Part shown: piece by piece, positions 32,401 through 41,555 of the stretch | Numbering within the stretch: the stretch's first letter is position 1 | Layout of the letters: each line of letters opens with the position of its first letter | Assembly: GCA_017511005.1 (NCBI GenBank) | Contig: JAFWLP010000019.1 | Coordinates: 48,056-112,055 of the forward strand | Direction of reading: 5' to 3' | DNA length: 64,000 nt | DNA from: Clostridiales bacterium | GTDB taxonomy: Bacteria; Bacillota; Clostridia; Saccharofermentanales; Saccharofermentanaceae | Made by a program: the position numbers and the translations under genes | Notes under the pieces: generated by a model | What the model saw: the letters and a program-made list of their open reading frames with translations, nothing else | Databases searched by the model: none | What the model was told of the DNA's origin: nothing

Positions 32401-34848
32401 TCAATCTACCTTGTCTCCCGGCTTAACAGTCTTGGGGTTGGTAATGATGACCGTATTAAGGTTGGGTACAGAAGACGTTCCGACCTGATCGATGATCGCG
32501 AACTCTCTGTCATTATCAAGAACGATTACACGGACCTCTTCAACGAAGCCCTGGTTATTCGTATAGACGGAAGCAATGCCTGAGAAATCAGATACGACTA
32601 TTCCATTCTGTTCAATCTTTCCAGTCTGTTCATTCTTAATCTTATTTACCGTCATTCCGAGACCTGTCGCAGTGTCAACAAAGGATGCCATATAACCTTC
32701 AGTATAGAGCCTGTCGATCTTCTTGAGATTTGTATAATCGTTTGGCGTGGAGAACGCCACAAGATAACCGCCGTCAGCCTGCGCCTCGGTATAGATCACG
32801 GTACATCCGCCGACCGAGGTATTCTGCTGCTCAATGACATTGCCTTCCTCATCCTTCTTATCTTTGGGGATGATGGTAATGTTGAAGATTGCATCCTTGG
32901 TAAAAGTATCAGGGCCGACAGCCGCATCGGGGGCAAGATATACGCAGAACGCGGGATTGCCTTTCGGAGCATATACCTCATTGACAAGGCTTGGAACGGA
33001 AACTCTCATGCCGTCTGTCTCGGTAATAACGATCTCGATGTCAACAGTTCTCAAGTCAAGAAGCGCTTCAACGCATCTCGAAGTTTCAAATGTGATCAGC
33101 ATGCCCGAGGAGTCGCTCTCACAGCGCACAACCTTACAATTGTCGATCGCGACACCTTCCGCACGGATGTTGATGTCATGGAGCGTTCCAGCCGCGAAGT
33201 CAGATGCAGCCGCATCATTAGATGAAAGATACACGGACAGATACTGACTCTCATTCTGGGCGATCCTGACGACCGGAGTATCCGCTTCAACGCTCAGGTC
33301 AGAGGATATTGCACCGGTTGAATTGTTTATCATTCCCTTTACCTCAGAGATGGGGAGCGTAAGGAACGTGCTGTAATCCAGTGCCTCCTCCTTGCCGTCA
33401 AGACGGAATGATACGATGCCCGGTCTGTGTGCCTTTACAACGGACGCATATTTCTCGACCTGGGCCTCATATATCGCTTCATCGTTTCTTAAGACTGAAA
33501 TCCTCGCATCATCGAAATCTATCTTGCTCATCTCGTCTTCACGCTCATCAAGAATAACGTTGACCGATGAAACATATGAGGACATGTTACTGAGATTTCC
33601 GCCCATGGCGTCATACCTTACAAGATCAAGAATCGACGAGAGGTTCTTGTTATAGTTTCTGTAGATGATGTCCGCTTCAGAAACACCGCCCGCGAGTATG
33701 ATCTCCTGCTGGACGTCCGATATCTGTGACTGAACGTTTCTAAGATCCGTGACAACGGATTTCATCTCCTCGGGAACGACTATCGCAAGTTCCTGATCCT
33801 TTGCGACTCTGGAGCCTTCCGTTATCTGTGTAACGAGCTCACCCGCATTGACGCAGTTGATGGTATCCTCATCCCTTACGATAAGCGCCCTTGCACCGAT
33901 CGTGTGCTCTACGGCACCGGTCGTGACGAATGAGAAATTAGGTTTCTCAGCAATATAGTCATAAAGGTGATGCACAACGAAAACGAGCACGAAAAGCGCC
34001 GCAGTCACTGCAACGGCACCGAGGATCCCGTTCCTTATCGCACGGCCCTCCGCACTCTTCTGGGACGGATTCTTGCGCTTAAAAGCATTCTTCTCTATCT
34101 TCGCCTGCTCCCTGATCCTGGCTTCTTCTTTCTGTCTGGCCTGTTCAAGGATCTTCTTCTGTTCCCGCTGTCTGGCAATCTCCTTCGCTCTTTCCCTGTC
34201 CTTCTGCGTCAGGGGCTTCTTTACGGCATTCACCGAAGATGTCTTTTGCGGGGTTCCGGAATACTTTGAAGCTGGTCTGTTTGCAGTGCCTTTCCTGCCG
34301 GCTTCCATCTTAGAAGGAGCCGTCTGAGGGATTATGCCCTTTCCGGACTTTATGCCTTTTCCTTTTATGCCCGGCTGTTTCTGAGGCACATTGGAACTGC
34401 CGGGCTGACCGCCCTTAATTGCTGTCTTACCGTTAAATGTCTGCTTGGCGCCCGAAGACGGTTTTGTCCCTGCGGGCCGTTTCATTGCGTTTGCAGACCC
34501 TGTTCCGTAGCCGGCCTTCTGCGGATTAACCATATTGCTTCCTGAAGGTCTTGCAGACATATTTCCAGCTGTTCTTGAAGGCATGTTTGCTGAAGTCTTT
34601 GCAGACATATTGGCGGACTGCTTGGGAGCCATCTTACCGGAAGGTTTTCCGGAAGTTTTTGCAGAATTAACCTGTGCAGATCTGCCGGGGATAATGCCTG
34701 CATTCTTGCCTGAAGAACGGAACTGACCGTTTCCGGCAGGCTTTACACCGGGTTTTGCCTGTTTCTTTGCGGGACCTGACGGCTTCCCGCCGTTCTTCCC
34801 TGCAGCTCCATCCTGCGGACTGTTATACCACTGCTTACCGTCAGCCAT
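32401..34848 (-). CDS. HlyD-like membrane protein with long basic disordered N-terminus
   Basis: 815 residues. The first ~270 are low-complexity, rich in Lys, Gly, Pro, Ser and Ala, with degenerate repeats such as SAKTSGKPSGKMAPK and SANMSAKTSANM. A charged coiled segment (KDRERAKEIARQREQKK) precedes a single transmembrane helix near 287-307. The extracytoplasmic part has a biotinyl/HlyD-like start (VNAGELVTQITEGSRVAKDQELAIVV), a helical hairpin, and repeated beta domains. No exporter or outer-membrane partner is encoded. GGAGG precedes the ATG, overlapping the upstream stop. Position beside yggS and sepF hints at an envelope or division role (inference). Confidence 0.7.
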   Translation of the reverse strand: MADGKQWYNSPQDGAAGKNGGKPSGPAKKQAKPGVKPAGNGQFRSSGKNAGIIPGRSAQVNSAKTSGKPSGKMAPKQSANMSAKTSANMPSRTAGNMSARPSGSNMVNPQKAGYGTGSANAMKRPAGTKPSSGAKQTFNGKTAIKGGQPGSSNVPQKQPGIKGKGIKSGKGIIPQTAPSKMEAGRKGTANRPASKYSGTPQKTSSVNAVKKPLTQKDRERAKEIARQREQKKILEQARQKEEARIREQAKIEKNAFKRKNPSQKSAEGRAIRNGILGAVAVTAALFVLVFVVHHLYDYIAEKPNFSFVTTGAVEHTIGARALIVRDEDTINCVNAGELVTQITEGSRVAKDQELAIVVPEEMKSVVTDLRNVQSQISDVQQEIILAGGVSEADIIYRNYNKNLSSILDLVRYDAMGGNLSNMSSYVSSVNVILDEREDEMSKIDFDDARISVLRNDEAIYEAQVEKYASVVKAHRPGIVSFRLDGKEEALDYSTFLTLPISEVKGMINNSTGAISSDLSVEADTPVVRIAQNESQYLSVYLSSNDAAASDFAAGTLHDINIRAEGVAIDNCKVVRCESDSSGMLITFETSRCVEALLDLRTVDIEIVITETDGMRVSVPSLVNEVYAPKGNPAFCVYLAPDAAVGPDTFTKDAIFNITIIPKDKKDEEGNVIEQQNTSVGGCTVIYTEAQADGGYLVAFSTPNDYTNLKKIDRLYTEGYMASFVDTATGLGMTVNKIKNEQTGKIEQNGIVVSDFSGIASVYTNNQGFVEEVRVIVLDNDREFAIIDQVGTSSVPNLNTVIITNPKTVKPGDKVD

Positions 34849-34850
34849 TT

Positions 34851-36128
34851 TTATTTACCTCCGACAGCAAGCATGCATGCAAGCTTAGCCTGCTCTTTTG
34901 CGAGGCTTCCTTGCATATAAGCAATGTAAGGCGGCTTCATGGGTCCGTCGCATGAGAGCTCGGTGGTGGCACCCTGAACGAATGCACCTGCCGCCATTAT
35001 TACCTGATCATCATAGCCAGGCATATCCCACGGTACAGGCGTAACAAAAGAATCAACCGGAGAACATGACTGGATGGCGGCACAAAACTCCGACATCTTG
35101 CCCGGATCCCCGAATTCGATGGTCTGAACGATGTCTCCTCTTATTTCCCTTGAAGAAGGGCTTGTCTTATATCCTTCACCTTCAAGGATCTCAGCGGCAA
35201 ACACAGCGCCCTTAAGGCATTCGCCTACGCATGCGGGCGCGGTGAAAAGTCCTCTGGCAATCATGGAATTCGCGCCGAGCGTGGGACCTACCTCACTTCC
35301 GAGTCCGGGTGTCGTAAGATGTCTTGCGGCGTTCTCGACAAGGTCTGCCCTTCCTGCAATATATCCTCCGGTCCTGGCGATACCGCCGCCCGGATTCTTT
35401 ATGAGCGAACCTGCGATGACGTCAGCGCCTGCTTCAAGCGGTTCCCTCTTCTCCGTAAATTCGCCGTAGCAGTTATCCACTGCAACGATAATGTCTTCTC
35501 TTACCGAATGGACAAGCTCCGCGATCTTCTCAATATCATCGCACAGGAGAGCTCTTCGGCCCGTATATCCTCTCGATTTCTGGATGAAGACCATTTTGGT
35601 CTCCGGCTTTATCGCAGCCCTGATAGCCTCAAGATCCGGAGATCCGTCTCCGAGGAGGTCAACTTCCTCATAACCGATTCCGTAGGATCTGAGAGACATG
35701 TCGTTATTGCCGGCAGAAAGACCTATTGTGGCCATAAGGGTATCATACGGCCTTCCAGTGACGGAGAGCATGATATCCCCGGGTCTCAGGGCACCGTACA
35801 GCATGGCCGATATGGCCTGGGAACCGGTGCTGATCTGCCATCTGACATAGGCTTTCTCCGCTCCGAATACTTTCGCGAAAATATTCTCGATCTTCTCTCT
35901 TCCAACATCGTCATAGCCGTAGCCCGAAGTCAAACCCATGTGGGTATCGGAGAATTTCTCGCTCCTGAAAGCGTCGAGCACCTTAAGCTCGTTATAAGTC
36001 ACAATATCGTCTATACGGGCATAAACATCAGAAAGCGATTCTTCAGCCTTAACCGCAGCCTCGACCGCCCTGTCACTGACACCGTATTTTCTGTAATTTT
36101 CGATACTGTTCCTAACCAAGCTATCCAT
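34851..36128 (-). CDS. PLP-dependent methionine-gamma-lyase-family protein (YnbB-like)
   Basis: 425 residues of the family labelled methionine gamma-lyase or aluminium-resistance protein, fold-type I PLP enzymes of uncertain substrate. Family marks are HMGLTSGYGYDDVGREKIE, YVRWQISTGSQAISAML, VAVDNCYGEF and the PLP lysine in GSLIKNPGGGIARTGGYI. The C-terminus ends YMQGSLAKEQAKLACMLAVGGK. No ribosome site is visible; a TGTTATAAT extended -10 lies 8 nt before the ATG, so the message is probably leaderless. It leads the group with the HlyD-like gene and yggS. Confidence 0.87.
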   Translation of the reverse strand: MDSLVRNSIENYRKYGVSDRAVEAAVKAEESLSDVYARIDDIVTYNELKVLDAFRSEKFSDTHMGLTSGYGYDDVGREKIENIFAKVFGAEKAYVRWQISTGSQAISAMLYGALRPGDIMLSVTGRPYDTLMATIGLSAGNNDMSLRSYGIGYEEVDLLGDGSPDLEAIRAAIKPETKMVFIQKSRGYTGRRALLCDDIEKIAELVHSVREDIIVAVDNCYGEFTEKREPLEAGADVIAGSLIKNPGGGIARTGGYIAGRADLVENAARHLTTPGLGSEVGPTLGANSMIARGLFTAPACVGECLKGAVFAAEILEGEGYKTSPSSREIRGDIVQTIEFGDPGKMSEFCAAIQSCSPVDSFVTPVPWDMPGYDDQVIMAAGAFVQGATTELSCDGPMKPPYIAYMQGSLAKEQAKLACMLAVGGK

Positions 36129-36136
36129 AACTTGTA

Positions 36137-36145
36137 ATTATAACA
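36137..36145 (-). promoter_or_regulatory. Extended -10 promoter giving a probably leaderless mRNA
   Basis: Minus-strand TGTTATAAT, a perfect extended -10, ends 8 nt before the ATG at 36128. Transcription would start at or next to the start codon. The -35 is weak, and no Shine-Dalgarno is present. Confidence 0.55.
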
Positions 36146-36253
36146 TAAGAGGTCTGTTAACCCGCAATCATTGCCTGAAGATTGCTTATTATTTCTTGAA
36201 TTCAAATTATAGCCTGCATACAGGCTTGACTTCCCGCCTGTTCAAAAGATCCT

Positions 36254-37222
36254 TCACTGCCCGTAAATGGCAAGCTTAAGTGCTCCGGGATAGCATTCAA
36301 ATGATACTTTGTGTCCGGAGAAATCCTCGCCGTCATAGTTGCCGTTCAGGTCTCTGGAGCCGGTTGCCTCGACCGTTAGTCTGGTGGTAACGAAAACATC
36401 CGCTTCCTTATAGCCCTCGTGCCTGCCTTTCTTGTATTTGGTAAGCAGGAAAAGAGAACGGAAAAGATTGACGGATTCTATTGAACAGCAATTGATGAGG
36501 CCGTCATCGATCTTCGCATTGGGCGCGGGGCAGAAACCGTCACCATAGTAGGACGCGTTGCAGACGGCGATCAAGGTAAATACGGATTTGACCGATTCGG
36601 CAGGCTTGCCGTCTCCTCTTAAAGCACGATATTTGAATTCGAATTTTCTGTTGCCGAAAATACATCCCAAAGCGGAAGTGACATAGGCTGTACTCCTCAC
36701 AAAGGCTGAATCCGGATGAGCCAGCACCTTGCCTTTGGCTCTCAGCTGCACTTCGGTGTCAAGACCTATCGATGCGACATTAAGACACCAGGCCGAACTC
36801 GAATCGATCCTGTTGCCGTCGCGGTCAAACGAAGTGACCTTTATGAGATCTGTATTCTTTATGCGGAAATTGTTTTCGAGAACATCCCTGACACATAACC
36901 CGCAGTCTGTCCTGTGGTCCTCATTCATGACGGATCTGGTGAAATCATTGCCTGTACCAAGCGGAATGACGGCCATGGGGGTCTTTGACTCAGCCAGGGC
37001 ATTTGCGACTTCGTGGATCGTTCCGTCACCGCCGCAGGCAACAACGAGAACGTCATCTTCCGTTGCAGCCTTGCCCGCAACCTCGCTGGCATGGCCTGCA
37101 AACTCTGTAAATATGGTCTGGGATTCGCCCGGATGTTCTTCCGAGTACTGTGAATATGCCGCCTTAAAGCGCGCCAGAGCCTTGGAGTCAGCTCTGCTGT
37201 TAACGATAAAAAGCTTCTTCAT
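36254..37222 (-). CDS. Diacylglycerol/lipid kinase family protein (YegS/BmrU-like)
   Basis: 322-residue kinase with the DAGK catalytic domain: LVVACGGDGTIHEVANAL (nucleotide site GGDGT) and AVIPLGTGNDFTRS. The C-terminal beta-sandwich ends in FECYPGALKLAIYGQ. It phosphorylates diacylglycerol or related lipids at the membrane surface in the family. It lies 11 bp downstream of the acyl carrier protein gene and belongs with the MarR regulator to a short lipid-related operon. Confidence 0.9.
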   Translation of the reverse strand: MKKLFIVNSRADSKALARFKAAYSQYSEEHPGESQTIFTEFAGHASEVAGKAATEDDVLVVACGGDGTIHEVANALAESKTPMAVIPLGTGNDFTRSVMNEDHRTDCGLCVRDVLENNFRIKNTDLIKVTSFDRDGNRIDSSSAWCLNVASIGLDTEVQLRAKGKVLAHPDSAFVRSTAYVTSALGCIFGNRKFEFKYRALRGDGKPAESVKSVFTLIAVCNASYYGDGFCPAPNAKIDDGLINCCSIESVNLFRSLFLLTKYKKGRHEGYKEADVFVTTRLTVEATGSRDLNGNYDGEDFSGHKVSFECYPGALKLAIYGQ

Positions 37223-37233
37223 GCAACGTCAGA

Positions 37234-37497
37234 TCACTTCTGTTCCGAGAGCTTCACTACGACGTCGATCATGTCATCCACGGTCTTGACCTGGTCAAGA
37301 AGTTCGTCGGGGAGACGGACATTGTATGTCTCCTCAACATCTATTACGAATTCGTATAATTGCAAAGAATCAAAGGGCAGATCGGTATTAAACGCAAGAT
37401 CGGACGTGATCTCCTCAGGAGATATCTCGAGCGTTTCAGCCATGATCCTAATCACGTCTTCTTTAACCTTAGCTCTCAGGTTGTCAGAGTCAGCCAT
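37234..37497 (-). CDS. Acyl carrier protein
   Basis: 87 residues from MADSDNLRAKV, preceded by GGAGAA; a longer in-frame start at 37530 lies inside the upstream gene. Four-helix ACP fold with the phosphopantetheine serine in the DSL motif (LPFDSLQLYEFVIDVEE). It carries acyl chains for fatty-acid or other acyl transfer. Slightly divergent from AcpP around the serine (FDSLQLYEF rather than DSLDTVEL), so it may serve a specialised pathway. Overlaps the MarR gene by 8 bp and is followed by the lipid kinase. Confidence 0.88.
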   Translation of the reverse strand: MADSDNLRAKVKEDVIRIMAETLEISPEEITSDLAFNTDLPFDSLQLYEFVIDVEETYNVRLPDELLDQVKTVDDMIDVVVKLSEQK

Positions 37498-38029
37498 CTT
37501 GTTTTTTCTCCTTTGTAGTATCTTTAGCAACCTGCCTTGCGGTTGCTCTTACGTTCTCGCTGCTGTCATAACGTCTGAGCTGCTGCTCAACATATCTGTC
37601 GACCTCGTCAACGAGATCGAGCAGATGTTTCCTGTCTTCGGCATCGTATCCTGCAAGAATGTGCTTGGCCAGCACTCTGTGGAACTTGCTGTTCATTCTG
37701 CATGCAAGCTTTCCGTTATGCGTAAGGCTTATCCTTACAATGCGCTTGTCGCGCTTATCACGTTCCCTGTGGACATATCCCTTCTTAACGAGCCTGTCTA
37801 TCGCAACCGTCAGCGTTCCCGTGGTAATACCAAGGTCTTCAGCCGTATTCGTCATGGTGCGGGCATCGTAAGGGCCAATCGCGGTAAGAGTATGCATCTC
37901 AGCAATAGACAGATCCTTGAAATAACCTGCCTGAAGAGATTTCTCCTCTGTCAAAACAACATTCTCAAAGATCCTTACCAGGGCCTCTGACATCTGTTCT
38001 TCTTCTTTAAGCAAAACAGTCTCTCCCAT
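37490..38029 (-). CDS. MarR-family regulator (FabT-like context)
   Basis: 179 residues. A winged-helix MarR domain: LSIAEMHTLTAIG, NTAEDLGITTGTLTVAIDRLVKKGYVHRERDKRDKRIVRISLT, followed by dimerisation helices and a basic tail. The ATG at 38029 or the TTG just before it may start translation; no good ribosome site is seen. The overlap with an acyl carrier protein gene resembles FabT regulators of fatty-acid synthesis. Divergence of the rest of the fab cluster from this spot means the target is unproven; it probably also controls its own operon. Confidence 0.88.
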   Translation of the reverse strand: MGETVLLKEEEQMSEALVRIFENVVLTEEKSLQAGYFKDLSIAEMHTLTAIGPYDARTMTNTAEDLGITTGTLTVAIDRLVKKGYVHRERDKRDKRIVRISLTHNGKLACRMNSKFHRVLAKHILAGYDAEDRKHLLDLVDEVDRYVEQQLRRYDSSENVRATARQVAKDTTKEKKQDG

Positions 38030-38048
38030 CAATTTGACTTACGGTTTA

Positions 38049-38079
38049 ATTATATCAAAAAATATAGCTAATTGAGCAA
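38049..38079 (-). promoter_or_regulatory. Candidate promoter/operator of marR-acp
   Basis: Minus-strand TTGCTC (38074-38079), 19 bp, TATAAT (38049-38054). The AT-rich spacer contains an imperfect inverted repeat (AATTAGCTATAT against ATATAATTAA), as expected of a MarR autoregulatory site. Confidence 0.4.
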
Positions 38080-38097
38080 GTACCGTCAGCCGGGAAG

Positions 38098-39009
38098 TTA
38101 CATATGCACGGCTTTCTTATCCCTGTTAACGAATACGACCGCAAATACCAGAACGATCAGTGCTATTCCTCCGGCGATCATGATAACACCGTCACCGAGT
38201 TCGAGACCGTCCAGAGCTTCACTTACATAAGTTCCCATAAGATTGAAAAGAATGTGAGTGACGATTGAGATCAATACGGAACGGTATTTGTATCTGAGGA
38301 ACCCGAAGAACAAAGCAAGAACCGTTGCGTAAGCAACCTGTACGGGAATCAGATGCATGGCTCCGAAGAAAATGCTCGAGATAAGTATACATATCCACGG
38401 TCTGGCTCCGGTTTTTTCCAGGAATCCAAACACTACACCCCTGAAACACAGTTCTTCAAGTATTGGTCCCAGGATGATGCCATATATGATGGTAAGTACC
38501 GGATCTGAAATTATGCCGGCCGATTCGAGTATCTCGTTATAGGATTCGATCAATTTCGGGAAAAGCCAGCTGACCAGCGTCAATGCCGCATTGATCGCGA
38601 AAAAGAGACTGACGGCTATGCAGATGCCGGCCGTAACGGATCTTACTCCGAATACTTCGCGGAGCCTGACCTTCGGTTTCTTCTTTACAAAGCCCTTATA
38701 GTACCAGAATGCGAAAACGGCAACTCCGATAACACTATATACAAGATATGAATAGGCCGCATATTTCTCGGTAAAGAGCGTCATGATGTAATCCATCAGG
38801 CCGATCGCGTCTGCCGGAACATTTTCTCCAGTCATAGTCTCAACTGTGGCCGCCATCAGGAACGGCACCTGCGCCAGCGTCTGTATTGCCATGACGGCAG
38901 CAACAGGCACAACGGAAAGGAAGATATAACCGATCCTTACCTTCTTTTTTGCCGGTTCCTTCTGTACGTTTACGGTATTGTCAGGAACACCGTTGATATT
39001 ATCTGCCAT
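38098..39009 (-). CDS. CPBP-family intramembrane metalloprotease
   Basis: 303-residue polytopic membrane protein of the CPBP (Abi/Rce1-like) family. The motifs are ILEELCFRGVVFG (EExxxR), FFGAMHLIPVQ and HILFNLMG. About eight hydrophobic segments are present. A basic N-terminal tail (VQKEPAKKKVRIG) precedes the first helix. Members cleave membrane substrates or act in bacteriocin immunity; no bacteriocin gene is adjacent. Starts 15 bp after mutS2, so co-transcription is likely. Confidence 0.9.
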   Translation of the reverse strand: MADNINGVPDNTVNVQKEPAKKKVRIGYIFLSVVPVAAVMAIQTLAQVPFLMAATVETMTGENVPADAIGLMDYIMTLFTEKYAAYSYLVYSVIGVAVFAFWYYKGFVKKKPKVRLREVFGVRSVTAGICIAVSLFFAINAALTLVSWLFPKLIESYNEILESAGIISDPVLTIIYGIILGPILEELCFRGVVFGFLEKTGARPWICILISSIFFGAMHLIPVQVAYATVLALFFGFLRYKYRSVLISIVTHILFNLMGTYVSEALDGLELGDGVIMIAGGIALIVLVFAVVFVNRDKKAVHM

Positions 39010-39024
39010 AACTTTCTTCCGTCC

Positions 39025-41523
39025 TTACCTGAACTTTACGATAGTAACGCCTGCATCTCCCTCGCCCTGTGCTCCTGCACGGAAGGAATCGACGCGGTCA
39101 TCCTTTATCAGGATATCATGAACGCATGCTCTTAACGCACCCGTTCCCTTGCCGTGGACTATCCTTGCTTCTTTTATTCCTGCGAGCACGCAGTCTTCAA
39201 GATACCTGTACAGGCTTGATTCCGCTTCTGCCGTTGTCATTCCTATCAGCATGATCTCCGATGCCGTTGAAGACGCGCTGTTGAACTTGACCTTTGAGAT
39301 ATCCTCGGCGCCGCTCTTCGCTGCTGGCCTGCCCTTCGCCTTTGAAGCCGCCTTGCCGTTTCTGGTCCTCATAAACTCATCACGCTGGACCTTTGTCGGC
39401 ATCATTAGCTGGTTCTTCCTGACAGCGATCTTCATGCTGCCGCAGAGGATATTAACGGTACCGCTTTTCGAGAGTTCCGATTCGGCAATACCGGTCTGAC
39501 CCAAAGAAGGCACATAATAACATTCTCCTTTGATGACTTCCTTTACGGGCTCACCGCTCAGCGCAACTGAATCGACTGCCTCTTCGTCCTCTGCTTCAAG
39601 ATCATCCAGGCCAGCTCTTATCTTGCGTCTTAACTTATCGAGCTCCCTTTCTCTCTCAGCCCTGTCCATATCCCTGGACCTGCGCCTTAATTCACGCAGT
39701 TCCTCACCTAGCTCTTTCTCCTGTTCCTGAAGGAGCTTCTTCTGCTCGTTTCTCATATCGTTCAGGATCTTTGTCTTGGACTGCTTGAGCTTTGCGTTCT
39801 CTTCTTCCAGACGTGCCTTCTCAGCTTTCAGTTCCACATTAAGCCGGTTGTTCTCCTCGGCCAGAGTCTGCGCTCTCTTGGATTCCACTTCAGCCCAGGC
39901 AAGAAGCTCCTCATACTGAAGCTCGTCTATTGACATTCTCGCCTTTGCATTATCCAGAATGTGCCTTGCAAGGCCGAGTTTGCTCGATATTACGAAAGCG
40001 TTAGAAGAACCGGGCCTTCCCGTTATCAGCTTATATGTCGGAGCGAGTGTCTCCGTATCGAATTCGCAGGATGCGTTCATTACGCCTTCCGTTGTCTCGG
40101 CATATCCCTTGAGCTCCCTGTAGTGGGTAGTGGACATGACGATGCAGTTCTTCTTTCTCAGTTCCTCGATGATGGATATCGCGAGCGCGGCACCTTCCGC
40201 AGGGTCGGTTCCGGAGCCAAGTTCATCGAGGAGTACCAGGGACTTTCCCCTTATGTTCTTCAGTATGAAGACTATATTTGACATATGCGACGAGAAAGTC
40301 GACAGACTCTCTTCAATGCTCTGTTCGTCTCCGATGTCAGCCAGCACCCTGTCGAAGACACAGACCTCCGAACCGCTCTCAGCCGGTACCGGTAGTCCCG
40401 CCATCGTCATGAGCACCAGAAGACCGCATGTCTTAAGTGATACCGTCTTACCGCCGGTATTCGGTCCCGTAACGATCAGTGCATCATATCCCTCGCCAAT
40501 GCTTATATCGACCGGGACAACGCTGTCACGGGGGATCAATGGATGTCTTGCGCCCTTAAGCCTGATACGTCCCTCCGTATTGAGTTCCGCACAGAAAGAA
40601 TCATTCTCAACACCGTATTCGCCTTTTGCGAAAATAAGATCAAGCCGCGATGCTATAGCGGTGTTGTTCTCTATGAGTCCGCCGATCTCAACAACTTCAT
40701 TCGTAAAACTCTTCAGGATCCTCTGTATCTCAGCCTGCTCGGCAAAGGTAAGTTCCGCTATCTTGTTATTCGCGTCGACAACGCTCATGGGCTCGATGAA
40801 AAGTGTCTGCCCCGAAGACGAAGCACCGTGTACGATACCTTCTATCCTTCCGTTGAAATCCGCTTTGACAGGAATGCAGTATCTTCCTTCCCTGAGCGTT
40901 ACAATGCTCTCCTGCAGCATGTCAGCATGGCTGGAGATGACACGGTCCAGCAGTGACCTGATACCGCTTGCGATATTCTTGCGTTCCCTTCTTATCGAAG
41001 ACAATTCCCTGCTCGCTTTGTCCGATACCTCATCCTGACCGAGTATGGAAGCTTCGATCTTCTCAAGGAGCTTGTCACAGGTCTCGAGCTTGTCGATATA
41101 AGAGCAGATATCCGGCTCGGTATCATCGATGAACGGTGAACCCGCAGATCTGGCTTTGGTAAGTGACTTCCTGATCTCTCCCGAAGCCCTTAGAAAAGAA
41201 GCAACTTCAAGAAGCTGTCCGCACGTCAGCGTACCGTCAGCCCTGGCATATACCAGTGCTTCTCTCAGGTCTCTCATACCGCTTAACGGGATCATGCCAA
41301 AACGCATGACGTGATCCATTGCCTGTCTCGCACAAGACAACTCGGAAGCCACATAATCCGCATCACAACAAGGTGCCATGTCGGCGCATAGCTCACGCCC
41401 GTACTGTGTTCTCGCCTTGGATGTTACAGCTTCCCTTATCTTGTTAAATTCAAGCGTATTCAAGACACGCCCGCGGATCTTCTTCCGCTCCAGGCTTTCT
41501 TCAAAGCTCAAAAATTCATACAT
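39025..41523 (-). CDS. mutS2: Endonuclease MutS2 (RqcU-like) with C-terminal Smr domain
   Basis: MutS-related ATPase that in Firmicutes acts in recombination and as a ribosome-collision factor. About 832 residues from MYEFLSFEESL. Walker A is TGPNTGGKTVSL, Walker B LVLLDELGSGTDP, and STTHYRELKGYA is the His signature. A long charged coiled coil (about 540-650) and KOW-like segment follow, then Smr with VHGKGTGALR. The Smr entry motif, usually LDLRG, reads IMLIG, lacking the acidic residue implicated in nuclease activity. Followed by the CPBP gene; preceded by pfkA 33 bp upstream. Confidence 0.94.
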   Translation of the reverse strand: MYEFLSFEESLERKKIRGRVLNTLEFNKIREAVTSKARTQYGRELCADMAPCCDADYVASELSCARQAMDHVMRFGMIPLSGMRDLREALVYARADGTLTCGQLLEVASFLRASGEIRKSLTKARSAGSPFIDDTEPDICSYIDKLETCDKLLEKIEASILGQDEVSDKASRELSSIRRERKNIASGIRSLLDRVISSHADMLQESIVTLREGRYCIPVKADFNGRIEGIVHGASSSGQTLFIEPMSVVDANNKIAELTFAEQAEIQRILKSFTNEVVEIGGLIENNTAIASRLDLIFAKGEYGVENDSFCAELNTEGRIRLKGARHPLIPRDSVVPVDISIGEGYDALIVTGPNTGGKTVSLKTCGLLVLMTMAGLPVPAESGSEVCVFDRVLADIGDEQSIEESLSTFSSHMSNIVFILKNIRGKSLVLLDELGSGTDPAEGAALAISIIEELRKKNCIVMSTTHYRELKGYAETTEGVMNASCEFDTETLAPTYKLITGRPGSSNAFVISSKLGLARHILDNAKARMSIDELQYEELLAWAEVESKRAQTLAEENNRLNVELKAEKARLEEENAKLKQSKTKILNDMRNEQKKLLQEQEKELGEELRELRRRSRDMDRAERERELDKLRRKIRAGLDDLEAEDEEAVDSVALSGEPVKEVIKGECYYVPSLGQTGIAESELSKSGTVNILCGSMKIAVRKNQLMMPTKVQRDEFMRTRNGKAASKAKGRPAAKSGAEDISKVKFNSASSTASEIMLIGMTTAEAESSLYRYLEDCVLAGIKEARIVHGKGTGALRACVHDILIKDDRVDSFRAGAQGEGDAGVTIVKFR

Positions 41524-41555
41524 AGTTCTGCCTATCCCCTGCAAGACTCCGGCTG

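Noticed and set aside
34482-34703. Repeat protein frame opposite the HlyD-like tail
   Set aside because: It mirrors the low-complexity repeats of the real gene on the same strand in another frame and has no start signals.
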